DNA of 64,000 nucleotides, taken from Hymenobacter negativus (lineage in GTDB: Bacteria; Bacteroidota; Bacteroidia; Cytophagales; Hymenobacteraceae). The stretch's first letter is position 1. Each line of letters starts with the position of its first letter. The position numbers were made by a program, and so were the translations under genes. Positions 18,439 to 28,374 of this stretch are shown in pieces. A model generated the notes under the pieces. That model worked only from the letters and a program-made list of their open reading frames with translations. It had not been told where the DNA came from and searched no databases. The stretch is taken from assembly GCF_017571495.1 (NCBI RefSeq), contig NZ_JAGETZ010000006.1, forward strand, positions 186,001-250,000, written 5' to 3'.

Positions 18439-19665
18439 ATGAAAAACCTCTTGCTACTGGGCTCGGCTGCGGCTTTGCTGATGTTTTCTTCGCCGGCTGG
18501 CGCGCAGTCGATTACGCTTACTCAGGCCAATTTCCCGGCTTCGGCCAGTGGCGTTGAGCGGTACATGCCAGTGACGCGGGTGCCCTCATCCTTTGCACTG
18601 CCGCAGCCAGGGGCAAACCAGGCGTGGGACTACAGCAGCTTGGTTGCCGACTCGGCAGTAGCGGAGCAACACTACCAGGTGCCGGGTGCTGCTAGCGGCC
18701 CAACTTTTGGCGCTGCCACGCGGCGCTACGCGGAGAATACCTTTATTGGCATCAGCTACTACGTTACGGGAGCCAGCAACTTCCCTTACAACAGAGAAAA
18801 CTATGAGGCCCTGACGCCCAGCGGCCTGCAACGCCTGGGCTTCACGCTGGCCGCCGACCAGTGGCAGCTGGCTAGCCCCAACACGACGGCCGCATATACC
18901 TGGGAAGTGCCCGCGCAGCAGGTGGCCTACGAGGGCCCGGCTTACCAGGTGCAGTTTCCGTTGACGGCCAGCTCGGCCAGTGCGATGACTTACCGGACCG
19001 TGACGCAGCTGCGCGTGACGGAGCCGGGCTCGGGCCTGAATGCCGCGCCGGTGCGCCTGGTACACCGCGTGGCCCAGACCGATACCGTGGTGGGCTACGG
19101 TACCATGCGGCTGCCTACGGCAATGGGGCCATCAGCCGCGTTTCCGGTGCTGATGCAGCGCACCGTGATGCAGGAAACGGATAGCCTGTACCTCGGCAGC
19201 CAGCCTGCCCCGGCGCAGCTGCTGGAAACCCTGAACATGCAGCAAGGCCGGCAGTACAACACGTTTCGGACCGCTTTCTTCCGCGAAAACTCGGCTCAGC
19301 CGGCCTTGCAGCTGTTCTACAGCAATGCCGGTTTTCAAACCCTACGGCCGTGGTTCAGCATCTGGTATTCGGGTGAGGCCAACCTCGGAACGGTAACCAG
19401 CACCCGCGCCGGCCAATTGCCAGCGGGGGCGTTGCAGGCCTACCCCAACCCGGTGACGACCGGCCGCTTCACGCTGACGCTCGCCGGTGACCGGCAGCCG
19501 GTGCAGCTCATCGTGCGTGACCTGGTGGGCCGGCAAGTAGCCAGCGCGGCCACCGTATCCGGCGAGCCCACAGCGGTGCTGAGCGGCCTGCAGCCGGGGC
19601 TGTACTCGGTGGAGGCGACTACCCGCGATGGCCAGCGCGGTACTGTGCGGGTGCAGGTGCAGTAA
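18439..19665 (+). CDS. Secreted protein with T9SS type A sorting domain
   Basis: 408 residues from the ATG at 18439 (MKNLLLLGSAAALLMFSSP, cleaved after GAQ). The body (ANFPASASGVERYMPVTRVP ... QAWDYSSLVADS) matches a recurring Bacteroidota secreted-protein pattern with no assigned function. The C-terminus carries the sorting domain: LQAYPNPVTTGRFTLTLAGD, VRDLVGRQVASAA and LQPGLYSVEATTRDGQRGTV. The product should be exported by T9SS. It ends 18 bp before the convergent DinB-type gene; no terminator hairpin was found between them. Confidence 0.8.
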   Translation: MKNLLLLGSAAALLMFSSPAGAQSITLTQANFPASASGVERYMPVTRVPSSFALPQPGANQAWDYSSLVADSAVAEQHYQVPGAASGPTFGAATRRYAENTFIGISYYVTGASNFPYNRENYEALTPSGLQRLGFTLAADQWQLASPNTTAAYTWEVPAQQVAYEGPAYQVQFPLTASSASAMTYRTVTQLRVTEPGSGLNAAPVRLVHRVAQTDTVVGYGTMRLPTAMGPSAAFPVLMQRTVMQETDSLYLGSQPAPAQLLETLNMQQGRQYNTFRTAFFRENSAQPALQLFYSNAGFQTLRPWFSIWYSGEANLGTVTSTRAGQLPAGALQAYPNPVTTGRFTLTLAGDRQPVQLIVRDLVGRQVASAATVSGEPTAVLSGLQPGLYSVEATTRDGQRGTVRVQVQ

Positions 19666-19683
19666 CGGGTGCTGGCGTGGGTT

Positions 19684-20130
19684 TTACGCGTCCAATAACC
19701 GGCGGTGGTAGTTGATTTGACCCAGGTGGTAGGTCAGGTGGGTGGCTAGGTGGAGTAGCATATGGGCCGTGGAAGTCTCGCTTTCGAATACCTGAACGGG
19801 GTATTCCTGGCTCAGCTGCTCATCGGGCAGCTGGGCGAGCGCGGCGCCCACAACCAGGCGCGTGGCTTCGATGCCGGCCACCAGCTCGGCGCGGGGAACG
19901 TCTTTCCGTGAGAATTCCAGCTCCCGGTGCCGGACGTAGCCGCTGCCGCCCAGTTCGGCCCCGATGTAGGTGTTCAGGTTGCCAATCAGGTGCAGGCAGA
20001 GGTTGCCGGCCGAGTTGCTGATGCTTTTTTCGACCCGCCAAATAGTGTCTTCGCTGCGGTAAGATTCAATTTCAAGCTTCAGCTTGTTCAGGTCGCGCTC
20101 GAAAAGGGTTTGGAGAATGGCTACTAGCAT
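19684..20130 (-). CDS. DinB/DUF1572-type protein
   Basis: 148 residues of the DinB-like four-helix family. Metal-ligand candidates are H47 (NLCLHLIGNL), H131 and H135 in LATHLTYHLGQINYHRRLL, the family's typical C-terminal signature. The protein is cytoplasmic with no added domains. A decayed relative with the same first and last residues but no middle lies at 23740-23855. Reaction unknown. The next minus-strand gene upstream (PhzF) ends 22 bp away, so the two may be co-transcribed. Confidence 0.8.
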   Translation of the reverse strand: MLVAILQTLFERDLNKLKLEIESYRSEDTIWRVEKSISNSAGNLCLHLIGNLNTYIGAELGGSGYVRHRELEFSRKDVPRAELVAGIEATRLVVGAALAQLPDEQLSQEYPVQVFESETSTAHMLLHLATHLTYHLGQINYHRRLLDA

Positions 20131-20152
20131 GGCAGGCGTGGGGTGGAGGTGA

Positions 20153-20959
20153 TTATTCGAAGGCCACCAGCTTGCCTTCGAGGATGATGACGGCGTGGCT
20201 GGTGAGCAATACCTTGTCGGCTTGCAGCTCGACCTGCATGGAGCCGGTGCGGCTGGATGATTGGAATGCCTGCATCACCGACTTGTGGAGGCGGGTGGAC
20301 CAATACTTGGCCAGAAATGTTTGCACGCCGCCCGTGACGGGGTCTTCGGTGGTGCCGGCCCAGGGCCAGAAGTACCGGTAGTGGTAGTCGTAGGGGGCGT
20401 GGCTAGCCGGGGCCGTCACCAGCACGCCGTTGATGCCGGTATGGGATTGCAGCAGCGCGTTGAAGTCGGGCCGGAGCGCGGCCAGCAGCTGGTCATCGGC
20501 AATTTCCAGGAGCAGTATCTTATTCTTCGGGCTAAAAGCGGTGTTGAGAACGGCCGGCAACCCTAGGGCTGCCAGCATGGCCGGTGGAGCAGCAGCTGGC
20601 TCGGTGTCATATACCGGAAACTGCATGGTTATTTCCTCGCCCCGGCAGCTAATAAACAAATCCACCTGCTGGTGGGTGAGGAAGTGAATTTCGGTTTGCG
20701 GCGTTTGGGTAAACAGTACCTTGGCGGCAGCCAGAGTGGCGTGGCCGCACAAGGGAATTTCCTGTTTCGGCGAGAAGTAACGTATTGCATAAACGCCTTC
20801 TGCGCTCGTTTCCCGCACGAAAGCCGTTTCCGAAAGCCCGAACTCCTGGGCTATTTTCAGCATGGTCGCCTCAGTTAGTTCCTGCTTGGGAAAGCACACC
20901 CCGGCCGGGTTGCCCTTAAAAGGCTCTTTCGTGAAGGAATCTACGATATACGTTTCCAT
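20153..20959 (-). CDS. PhzF-family isomerase/epimerase-like protein
   Basis: 268 residues from the ATG at 20959 (METYIVDSFTKEPFKGNPAG, the usual PhzF opening). The catalytic Glu of the family is E44 in GLSETAFV. Other family motifs are IRYFSPKQEIPLCGHATLAA and EDPVTGG; the last is usually DPVTGSAH, so the second active-site loop is slightly different. PhzF proteins share the diaminopimelate-epimerase fold and isomerise small acids; only a few work in phenazine synthesis and no phenazine genes are present here. Substrate unknown. It is likely an operon with the DinB gene downstream. Confidence 0.88.
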   Translation of the reverse strand: METYIVDSFTKEPFKGNPAGVCFPKQELTEATMLKIAQEFGLSETAFVRETSAEGVYAIRYFSPKQEIPLCGHATLAAAKVLFTQTPQTEIHFLTHQQVDLFISCRGEEITMQFPVYDTEPAAAPPAMLAALGLPAVLNTAFSPKNKILLLEIADDQLLAALRPDFNALLQSHTGINGVLVTAPASHAPYDYHYRYFWPWAGTTEDPVTGGVQTFLAKYWSTRLHKSVMQAFQSSSRTGSMQVELQADKVLLTSHAVIILEGKLVAFE

Positions 20960-21169
20960 CGGTGGTTTCTGGGGGTGCAAAAGCAGCAGTGCTTTTTTCA
21001 GGAAGCGAAGGTAGATACCGCAAGCAGGAAGCCATGACGAAACGTTGCGTTTCGGGCTTTCGATGTGCCAGCACTCATCCACCAGTTCCGCCGTAGCTAA
21101 ATGCTGGAAAGGTTTTCTGAATCATCGAAGAAAACAGGAGCTTGGGCTACCGATGAACCGGCCGGAGCC

Positions 21170-21255
21170 GTAGCGCGAACTTTTAGTTCGCGTCCCTGCG
21201 CCGCTTGACAGTCGTTTCAAGACGTGCAGGGCCGCGAACTGAAAGTCCGCGCTAC
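21170..21255. repeat. Palindromic interspersed repeat, copy 2
   Basis: Begins GTAGCGCGAACTTTTAGTTC and ends with the near-complement. The inner segment (CCCTGCGCCGCTTGACAGTC) is the reverse complement of the inner part of copy 1, so this copy lies in opposite orientation. The right flank (CACTGATGCCGAAGCTGTC) still resembles the outer arm of copy 1. The remainder of the gap 20960-21358 shows nothing else. Confidence 0.85.
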
Positions 21256-21358
21256 TAGCACTGATGCCGAAGCTGTCCTAAGTTGCAGCGTAACTGGGTA
21301 GTGGAGACGGATTACCAGGCGTTGTCGCTGCCGCGACGCGGCTACTCCGCACCGCTGG

Positions 21359-21670
21359 CTATAAGTAGTCTTGCGAATGGGGAAACTTGGTGTAGACGGG
21401 TTGGTCGAGCTGGGCGGCAAAATCGGGATACGTCTGTTGGAGCCAGGCACTAAAATCGGCGGCTGTGCGTGTGCGAAGGACCGGTTGCTTGGCCGTGTCG
21501 GTGATGGTGACTTCGTGCGCCCCGAGCTGCAGGAGCTGGTAGATGGTCCAGAGGGATTTTTCCTGCTGGCGGTAAGGTTCGGGCCGGTCGCCAAAGACGT
21601 CGGCGCTGGCCAGGGAGCTGAAGTAGTACCCATTCAGGTAGACGGTGTAGCCGGCAGTCATGCTCATCAT
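21359..21670 (-). CDS. Hypothetical protein
   Basis: 103 residues from MMSMTAGYTVYLNGYYF; a longer frame begins at 21778 but its first part overlaps the 3' end of the upstream gene and has no protein-like composition. Sequence includes LWTIYQLLQLGAHEVTITD and FSAWLQQTYPDFAAQLD. No domain is recognised, no signal peptide or membrane helix. It follows the CPBP-like gene by 76 bp on the same strand. Confidence 0.5.
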   Translation of the reverse strand: MMSMTAGYTVYLNGYYFSSLASADVFGDRPEPYRQQEKSLWTIYQLLQLGAHEVTITDTAKQPVLRTRTAADFSAWLQQTYPDFAAQLDQPVYTKFPHSQDYL

Positions 21671-21746
21671 TCTTATAGGCGAAATGGAAGGTGGAGTTGC
21701 TACCTGCCTTCGTGCTCGCGGATTGGATTTTGAGCCCGAAGCTGGC

Positions 21747-22442
21747 TTAGGGAGTGGTTTGCAGCGGGGCGGTGCCACGCTTCTTTAGGTACCAGTAGGT
21801 AATGGCGGGTAGGGCAAAGATTTGAAACAGGAAGACAACCAGCGATAAAACGCCTTGCAGCTTGTGGTGGTTTTCGGGAAGGAGGAGCTGCTTGCCTAAT
21901 GGCCCATTGGAAAAGAAGACGGTGCTGCACAGGTTCCAGCCGAAGTGGAGGGCAATGGTGAGGTAAAGCGCGCCGGTTTTGGCAAACGCAAAAGCATACA
22001 TGAGGCCGGTAATGCCGGTCATGAAAAAGATGAGGGCCATGGAGACGGGGTTGCCAAATGCCCCGTAAGAAAACCAGTGGTATACCCCGAAGCAGGCGGC
22101 CGACAGCACGCAGGCCCTGGTGCTGCCAACCTTCCGAATGGCTAGGTGAAGCAGCGCGCCCTGGAAAATCAGGGTTTCAAAAAGCACCGATTTCAGAACC
22201 CAAAGGCTACTTTTGAAGAAAGTAGCAGCGGAATAGCCCGGATTCAGCGCCCAGCCGTTGCCGGCAAAATAAGTGGTCGACAGGTGATAGAGGGCGCAAA
22301 CCAATCCGGCCAACAGCAGGCCGGTTGCCAAGTCCATAAGCCGGCTTTTTCGGGGCGCGAAGCCGAGTACCGTCAGGCTGCTTTTGGCAACCAGCCACAG
22401 GAGCAACCACGAAATGACGAGTTCAACGAGGATTCCAATCAT
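21747..22442 (-). CDS. CPBP/Abi-family membrane protein with altered catalytic motif
   Basis: 231 residues with seven or eight hydrophobic helices. The CPBP family (Rce1-like intramembrane metalloproteases) normally carries EExxxR, FxxxH and HxxxN/D motifs. Here the last two are present (H122 in CFGVYHW; H166 and N170 in ALHFGWN), but the first reads FETLIFQGALL: E89 is kept while the second Glu is Thr90 and the usual Arg is Gln94. This could reduce or abolish peptidase activity. Some CPBP proteins confer bacteriocin self-immunity, but no bacteriocin gene was found here. Confidence 0.8.
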   Translation of the reverse strand: MIGILVELVISWLLLWLVAKSSLTVLGFAPRKSRLMDLATGLLLAGLVCALYHLSTTYFAGNGWALNPGYSAATFFKSSLWVLKSVLFETLIFQGALLHLAIRKVGSTRACVLSAACFGVYHWFSYGAFGNPVSMALIFFMTGITGLMYAFAFAKTGALYLTIALHFGWNLCSTVFFSNGPLGKQLLLPENHHKLQGVLSLVVFLFQIFALPAITYWYLKKRGTAPLQTTP

Positions 22443-22688
22443 CTGTGTGGGCTATAGGGGCGGCGGTGGGGAGTTGCGGACTTGGCTAATGGGAGGTTTA
22501 TCGAGTTGGAGTGTCGGGGAATTACAGGCAGGTTGCAAATGCGGCCCTTGCGCGGAGGCTTACAGTCTCCTTCACTTTAGAAATGAAGCTACCCGCTGCT
22601 GGGTGGGGAGAAGGCGGCTTAAATTCAGCGGCAATCCAACTATTGCTCAGGACAGCTGTTTAGAAAGTGTTTTCTTCAACCGCCGATT

Positions 22689-23126
22689 ATGAACGTTAAA
22701 ACAGACGGCACTCCGTTTAACATGGAGTGTGTTTATGCTGCTCCAATTGAAAAAGTGTGGCAGGCACTAACCGATAAGGACAAGCTGAAAGCGTGGTATT
22801 TCCCGCAAGTACAGAAATTCGCCCCTCTGGTCGGGTTCAATTTTGAGTTTGCCACTGATGGGTCGCCCTATGCGAAAGAGTGGGTGGTAACGGAAGTGGT
22901 AGCCGGGCGCAAATTGGCGCATACCTGGGCTTATAAGAACTATCCCGGTAGTTCGGAAGTGAGCTTTGAATTGGTTGAGCAAGGAGACAAAACACAGCTC
23001 CACCTCACACATACAGGCTTGGAAAGCTTCCCGCATGACCCCCACTTTGCAAGGCATCGATTTGAGAATGGCTGGGCCCAGATTCTGCGGAGTAACTTAA
23101 ACGATTACCTGGAACGGAATAGTTGA
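22689..23126 (+). CDS. SRPBCC/AHSA1-like domain protein
   Basis: 145 residues forming a single START-like SRPBCC domain of the Aha1 C-terminal type: YAAPIEKVWQALTDKDKLKA at the start, EWVVTEVVAGRKLAHTW in the middle, and HRFENGWAQILRSNLNDYL at the end. Such proteins bind hydrophobic ligands in a helix-grip cavity; function is rarely known. Base composition is lower in GC than the neighbouring genes. Starts at the ATG at 22689, with nothing recognisable in the 246-bp upstream gap except a degenerate AAGC..GGCTT hairpin. Confidence 0.85.
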   Translation: MNVKTDGTPFNMECVYAAPIEKVWQALTDKDKLKAWYFPQVQKFAPLVGFNFEFATDGSPYAKEWVVTEVVAGRKLAHTWAYKNYPGSSEVSFELVEQGDKTQLHLTHTGLESFPHDPHFARHRFENGWAQILRSNLNDYLERNS

Positions 23127-23172
23127 TTCTTGCCGGCTACGACGGAGCGGATGTCTACAGCGGCCCAGCAAT

Positions 23173-23231
23173 CGCCTGCCGCACCGAGGAGTTGACGGCC
23201 GCCGCGCAGGAGGCCCGGAACATGCTGCTCG
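23173..23231 (+). pseudogene. Fragment of a paralogue of the gene at 29365-30048
   Basis: These 59 bases match 29525-29583 at roughly 88% identity (core CCGCACCGAGGAGTTGACGG against CCGCACCGAGGAGCTGACGG). No open frame extends beyond the match. It is the leftover of a second copy of that coiled-coil protein gene. Confidence 0.7.
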
Positions 23232-23253
23232 TTGAGCGCAACTGACAATTTCA

Positions 23254-23697
23254 TTAGTTGTCTCGACCATAAAGAGTCACCATTCCTTCCTGTTTCCTGG
23301 CAAGCTGTGACAGCGCTTTTAGAAAGACATCAAGAGCAGGCGGCTCAACAACTATTTCCAGCTTTAGCTTGACCTTTTCTATTTCTCGATACGGTGGAGA
23401 CACATTTTCTTCCAGACTTACTTCTACTCCAATGTATCCTGCATGACTATAGGGATAGTATTTCATTTGGAAGTAAGCATAACCATCTCTTTCCCCTGCC
23501 TCGTGTGCTAAAGCCTTGTCGTTTTGTGGAAAGCCATGTAATGAGGTAGCAAAAGCAGCTAATGATTCTGTGGTGTCATAAACTTCAGTAGTACCTGAAT
23601 AACGTCCGTTGGAGGCTGTCACTCTCAATTCAAACATATGGTCGTCCTTCCAGATGACTTCCAGCTTTAGGAAGGATGACGATATGTTAGTATCCAT
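23254..23697 (-). CDS. Hypothetical protein
   Basis: 147 residues from the ATG at 23697 (MDTNISSSFLKLEVIWKDD). It contains FELRVTASNGRYSGTTEVYD, YAYFQMKYYPYSHAGYIGVE and EIEKVKLKLEIVVEPPALDV, suggesting an all-beta fold followed by a C-terminal helix. No signal peptide, no family recognised. Lower GC than the flanks. The frame is open upstream to 23946, but that part overlaps the DinB remnant in a different frame and is not believable coding sequence. Confidence 0.65.
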   Translation of the reverse strand: MDTNISSSFLKLEVIWKDDHMFELRVTASNGRYSGTTEVYDTTESLAAFATSLHGFPQNDKALAHEAGERDGYAYFQMKYYPYSHAGYIGVEVSLEENVSPPYREIEKVKLKLEIVVEPPALDVFLKALSQLARKQEGMVTLYGRDN

Positions 23698-23739
23698 GAG
23701 GCTGTTTTTATTGCTGGTAGCAGTTGGTTGGTTCAATCG

Positions 23740-23855
23740 GCCCCATCCAGCAGCCGGCGGTAATAGTTGATTTGGCCGGGGTGGTAGGCTTCGACTTCTT
23801 AGTTTAGCTTGTGCAGGTTGCGGGCGAAGAGGGTTTGGGGAACAGCGGTGATTAT
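23740..23855 (-). pseudogene. Remnant of a DinB-type gene with its centre deleted
   Basis: On the minus strand the sequence reads IITAVPQTLFARNLHKLN, a stop, then EVEAYHPGQINYYRRLLDGA. These match the first 18 and last 18 residues of the DinB protein at 19684-20130 (MLVAILQTLFERDLNKLK and TYHLGQINYHRRLLDA). About 110 internal codons are missing. The surrounding gap 23698-24055 shows nothing else. Confidence 0.8.
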
Positions 23856-24055
23856 GGCGGGTAGAAATGGGTGAAAGTAGTGAAGCTGCTGGGATAGGTA
23901 AATCGACTAGAATGTCATGTAGCACCTGCTGGGTATCAACGAGCATGCGCTACATGGCATTTCATTGACTTCCTGAATAGCTCTAAAAGTATAAAAGCTT
24001 TACTATTAAATGCATTTAATTCGGGACTGTTTGGTCTAGTGCTTTTATTTGAGCT

Positions 24056-24442
24056 ATGATAATAAACCTTTACGCTCTGCAACCTGGTCATTTCTTCAAC
24101 CGAATGCTGACAGGGGGGCTGTTGGGCGTGCTGCCGCTCCTGGCGGGCTGCTCGCACCAATCAGTTCCGCAGGCTCTTCGGCTTCCCCAGCCCAAGGCTG
24201 CATTGGCTCAGAAGGCGAAAGCTCGCTTCAGCAGCTTGCCTACGAGCGCTCCCACCGGCATGGCCGATGTGCTGGCCGATGTGCGCCGACGCTCCTTTTT
24301 TCTGGTGCCCACGCCCGGTACACCCCGCCTGCTGGCCGACAACTACGCCCAGCGGCTGGTGGCGCGTTTCGAGCCCACCGCCTACACCGTAGGCGCCGCG
24401 CCCGACAGCGGTGCCACGGCTTCGGCCTGGGAGGTGCGGTAG
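24056..24442 (+). pseudogene. N-terminal fragment of the FG-GAP protein, cut by a TAG stop
   Basis: 128 codons beginning MIINLYALQPGHFFNRMLTG, with a hydrophobic stretch and a lipobox-like LLAGC at about residues 28-32. The frame ends at a TAG (24440-24442) and continues in the same phase without any other interruption into the downstream 1264-residue frame. A single C-to-T change from CAG (Gln) would explain it. As it stands the signal sequence is disconnected from the propeller and sorting domain, so the full gene (24056-28291) is probably a recent pseudogene, unless the stop is read through or is a sequencing error. Confidence 0.75.
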
Positions 24443-24496
24443 CAGCTGCGCGGCATTGGCCGGCGCGGCCAGGAACTGTGGCAGCCCAATGCAGCC

Positions 24497-27400
24497 GTGC
24501 AGCCCGCCGCAACAGAAGCCCACGCAACGTACCAGTACCCCCATTTTGCCGTCGACTTCGACAACACCACCGAGGGTGTGCGCCAGACGTATCGGCTGGC
24601 CCGGCGTCCCGCCGGCACGGGCCCGGTAGAGGTACAGCTGGCCGTGCACACGGCCCTGCGCGCCCGCCAGACTAGCCCCGGCGAGGTGGCGTTTGCACCG
24701 GATTCGGCCGGGGCCGCCGTGCTTACCTACAACAGCCTCAAAGCCTGGGATGCTGACGGCTCGCCGCTGGCGGCGCACCTGCGCCTCGACCCGGCCGGCC
24801 AAGCCCTGGCGCTGGTCGTCGACGATGCCGGGGCCCGCTACCCACTCACCATCGACCCGCTGGCCAGCACGGCTGGCACCACCATTACCGGCGTCACGGC
24901 CGGCGACAGCTACGCCACCGCAGTGGCGCACATCGGCGACATCAACAACGACGGCTATGGCGACGTGGCCGTGGGAGCGCCCAATGCGACTGGCCCCGGT
25001 GGACTCGGGGCTGGCAAAGCCTACGTCTACCTGGGCTCCAGCACGGGCCACGCGACTTCGCCTTTGTACACCTTCGAATATGGCGAGGGCAATGGGCACT
25101 TTGGGACCAGCGTAGCCGGGGCCGGCGACTACAACGGCGACGGCTACGGCGATATGCTGGTGGGCGAGCCCGGGTTTAGTGGCAACAAAGGACGGGTGCT
25201 CCTTTTTTACGGGTCAGCCGGTGGCTTTAGCTCCGTGTATGCGCTCGGTAGCGGCAACGCCGATGGCCAGATGGGGACATCGGTGGCGGGCCTGGGCGAC
25301 GTGAACGGGGATGGCTACGATGATATCGGCTTTGGCATGCCCCTGCTCTTTAGCAATGCGGGGGGCTTTTACGTTTACCTCGGCCGGACGACGCTGGGCT
25401 TTACCGGCGGGGCGGCGCTGAGCCTTGGGGGGAGTGGCACCGAGGCCCTCGGCTCGGCCATTGCCGGGGCGGGCGATGTGAATGGTGATGGCTACGCCGA
25501 CTTCATGATTGGCGCACCGGGCAGCGGCACGGCCAGCGGAACCGTGCGCTTCTACTCCGGCGGCAGCACCTTGTCGTTCGTTTCCCTCACGCGCGGCACG
25601 GCTTCCGACCGGTTTGGAGCCAGCCTGACCAGCGCGGGCGACACCAACGGCGACGGCTACGCCGACTTCCTGATTGGGGCGCCAGGCGTAAGCAGCGGCG
25701 CGGGGGCAGCCCATTACTACCTTGGCAGCAGTACCAGCATCACCGCTGCTACCAACCCTACTACCATGCTCACGGGCACCACTGCCGGCGATGCCTTTGG
25801 GCAAAGCCTGAGCGGGGCCAGCGATGTGAATGGCGACGGCTACGCCGACTTTGCCGTGGGTGCGCCCGGCGTGAGCAGCAACACCGGCCGCGTGTACTAC
25901 TACGGCGGCACCGCCACGGCCGCCACCTTCGTCCTGACGCAGACCCTGAACGGCGGAGCAGCGGGAGACAGGTTTGGCGGCAGCATCAGCGGCGGCGATG
26001 CCAACGGCGACGGCTACGGCGACTTGCTGGTGGGCGCCGCGGGCTACAGCAGCAGCACGGGCCGCAGCTATACCTACTACGGCAGCCCCGGCCAACTGGC
26101 CGCTAGTGCCCCCACCAACCGTTCGGGGGAATCAACCAACGACTACTTCGCATGCAGTGTGGCCGGGGCCGGCGATGTAAACGGCGACGGCTTTGCTGAT
26201 GTGGTCATTGGGGCTTATAACAACGGCAACAAGGGCCGCGCCTACGTGTACTACGGCAGCGCCACCGGCCTGAGCGCGGCCAGCCCCGACATACGCTCGG
26301 GCGAGGCCGGCAATAACTATTTCGGCTATAGCGTGGCCGGCACCGGCGACGTGAATGGCGACGGCTACGCCGACATCGTGATAGGAGCCTACGGCAACAG
26401 CAACAAGGGCCGGGCCTACGTGTACTACGGCAGCAGCACGGGCCTAAGTGCCACCGGGCCAGCTATCCGCTCGGGCGAGGTCAACGGCGATAACTTCGGC
26501 TACAGCGTGGCCGGAGCCGGCGACGTGAACAGCGACGGCTACGCCGACCTTGTGGTGGGGGCTTATGGTAACGCTACGAGCACCGGCAAAGTGTACGTAT
26601 ACTACGGCAGCAGTGCGGGCCTGAGTACGGCCAGCCCGGACACTCGTTTGGGCGAGGCGACCAATGATGCCTTTGGCTATAGTGTGGCCGGGACCAGCGA
26701 CGTAAACGGCGATGGCTTTGCCGACATCGTGGTAGGAGCCCGGGGCAATGCCACCAACACCGGCCGCGCCTACGTGTACTACGGGGGGCCTGCAGGCCTG
26801 CGCACAGCGACGCCTGCTACCTGTTCGGGCGAGGCTACCAACAATTTTTTCGGCACCAGCGTGGCCGGGGCAGGCGACGTGAACGGCGACGGGTTTACCG
26901 ATGTGGTCATTGGAGCCTCCGGCAACGCGACGAACACCGGCAAGGCTTACGTGTACTATGGCAGTGCCACGGGCCTGAACACGGCCAGTCCGGCTACGCG
27001 CCTGGGCGAGGCCACCAGCAACTTCTTCGCCGCTAGTGTGGCAGGGGCCGGCGATGTAGACGGTGACGGATACGGTGATGTCGTTATCGGGGCCTATGGC
27101 AACACCACCAACACCGGCCGCAGCTACCTCTACTACGGCAGCGAAACCGGCCTGAGCACCGCCTCGCCCGACGTGCGCTCGGGCGAGGCCAGCAACAACT
27201 ACTTCGGGGCCAGCGTGGCCGGGGCCGGCGACGTGAATGGCGACGGCTACGCTGATGTGCTGGTGGGGGCTTACGCCAACACCACCAACACCGGCCGCAG
27301 CTACCTCTACTACGGCAACGATGCCCTGGGCCGCACCGCCCGCCTGCGCCTGCTAAACACCGACCTCAGTACCCCCCTACAGCCCGCCGCCAACTACGCA

Positions 27401-28291
27401 TCAACCCAGTTCGGCATTGGGCTGGTGGCCCGGCCCGTGGGCGGGCGTTCCAAGGTGCGGGTGGTATGGGAGGCCGTGGGCAACGGCACCAACTTCTCGC
27501 ACAACTCGCCCCTGGCCAACTCCACGGCTTATACCGGCCGGGGCGCCTGGACCAGCCAGCCTGCCACCACTGCCACCGAACTCAAAGCCTTGGTCACGAA
27601 GGTGCGGCATGTTACCCGGGTGCGGGCCCGCCTCGAATACGCCGGCTCGCCGCTCAGTAGCCTTAGTCCGACCAATGGCACCGGCGGCGCGGGTGTGCGG
27701 GTGCGATATGGCCCCTGGCAGTATGTGGGGGCCAGCTTTGTGGCCGGCAGCAACCAGGCCACGCCCCTGCCGGTAGAGCTGACGGCCTTCGCGGCGGAAG
27801 CCGTATCGGGCCCGGCCGTGCGGCTAACCTGGACCACGGCCTCGGAGAAAAACAGCGCGCGCTTCGAAATCGAACGCAGTGCCGATGGGCAGCAATTTAG
27901 CCCGATTGGTGAGGTGGCAGCTCAGGGCACCAAAACCAGCCCCACCACCTATGCTTATTTGGATAGCCAGGTACCCCGCGCCGCCAATTATTACCGCCTG
28001 CGGCAAGTAGACCGTGATGGTACGGCCAGCTACTCGCCGGTGCGGGTGGTGGCGTTCAATGCCACCAGCCGTTCGGTTCTCGCGCTCTTCCCCAACCCCG
28101 CCCGTGCTACCACCCTGAACGGTGCCGCCCCTGGCGCGGCCGTGCAGGTGTTCGATGGTTTGGGCCGGGTGGTGGCCACTGCCACGGCCGATGCTACTGG
28201 CACGGCGGCGCTAGTACTACCCGCCCGGCTGCCTGGGGGCATCTACCTGGTGCGCGCCGATAAGCAAACCATCCGCCTCGTGGTAGAATAA
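24497..28291 (+). CDS. FG-GAP repeat T9SS cargo protein (5' part separated by a stop codon)
   Basis: 1264 residues from the first in-frame ATG after the TAG. An N-terminal beta-rich region ends with [16 protein letters not shown]. Fourteen FG-GAP/integrin-alpha-like repeats follow, each with a calcium-binding DxNxDGxxD loop (for example [17 protein letters not shown]). The first seven are diverse. The last seven are nearly identical in wording ([25 protein letters not shown]), which fits two seven-bladed propellers, the second grown by recent duplication. A further beta domain contains [20 protein letters not shown]. The C-terminus [20 protein letters not shown] to [16 protein letters not shown] is a T9SS type A sorting domain. 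Role: probably surface adhesion or binding. Confidence 0.85.
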   Translation: MQPAATEAHATYQYPHFAVDFDNTTEGVRQTYRLARRPAGTGPVEVQLAVHTALRARQTSPGEVAFAPDSAGAAVLTYNSLKAWDADGSPLAAHLRLDPAGQALALVVDDAGARYPLTIDPLASTAGTTITGVTAGDSYATAVAHIGDINNDGYGDVAVGAPNATGPGGLGAGKAYVYLGSSTGHATSPLYTFEYGEGNGHFGTSVAGAGDYNGDGYGDMLVGEPGFSGNKGRVLLFYGSAGGFSSVYALGSGNADGQMGTSVAGLGDVNGDGYDDIGFGMPLLFSNAGGFYVYLGRTTLGFTGGAALSLGGSGTEALGSAIAGAGDVNGDGYADFMIGAPGSGTASGTVRFYSGGSTLSFVSLTRGTASDRFGASLTSAGDTNGDGYADFLIGAPGVSSGAGAAHYYLGSSTSITAATNPTTMLTGTTAGDAFGQSLSGASDVNGDGYADFAVGAPGVSSNTGRVYYYGGTATAATFVLTQTLNGGAAGDRFGGSISGGDANGDGYGDLLVGAAGYSSSTGRSYTYYGSPGQLAASAPTNRSGESTNDYFACSVAGAGDVNGDGFADVVIGAYNNGNKGRAYVYYGSATGLSAASPDIRSGEAGNNYFGYSVAGTGDVNGDGYADIVIGAYGNSNKGRAYVYYGSSTGLSATGPAIRSGEVNGDNFGYSVAGAGDVNSDGYADLVVGAYGNATSTGKVYVYYGSSAGLSTASPDTRLGEATNDAFGYSVAGTSDVNGDGFADIVVGARGNATNTGRAYVYYGGPAGLRTATPATCSGEATNNFFGTSVAGAGDVNGDGFTDVVIGASGNATNTGKAYVYYGSATGLNTASPATRLGEATSNFFAASVAGAGDVDGDGYGDVVIGAYGNTTNTGRSYLYYGSETGLSTASPDVRSGEASNNYFGASVAGAGDVNGDGYADVLVGAYANTTNTGRSYLYYGNDALGRTARLRLLNTDLSTPLQPAANYASTQFGIGLVARPVGGRSKVRVVWEAVGNGTNFSHNSPLANSTAYTGRGAWTSQPATTATELKALVTKVRHVTRVRARLEYAGSPLSSLSPTNGTGGAGVRVRYGPWQYVGASFVAGSNQATPLPVELTAFAAEAVSGPAVRLTWTTASEKNSARFEIERSADGQQFSPIGEVAAQGTKTSPTTYAYLDSQVPRAANYYRLRQVDRDGTASYSPVRVVAFNATSRSVLALFPNPARATTLNGAAPGAAVQVFDGLGRVVATATADATGTAALVLPARLPGGIYLVRADKQTIRLVVE

Positions 28292-28374
28292 CCCGGAGCT
28301 AACGCCCAGCCGCTACTCCGTTTTGGCAGGGGCGGCCGGGCCATTAGAGGCTCGGCTAGTAAAGGTCGAAAGTG

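Noticed and set aside
24440..24442. TAG recoded as pyrrolysine or another amino acid
   Set aside because: No sign of amber recoding in this lineage; a simple CAG-to-TAG change is enough.
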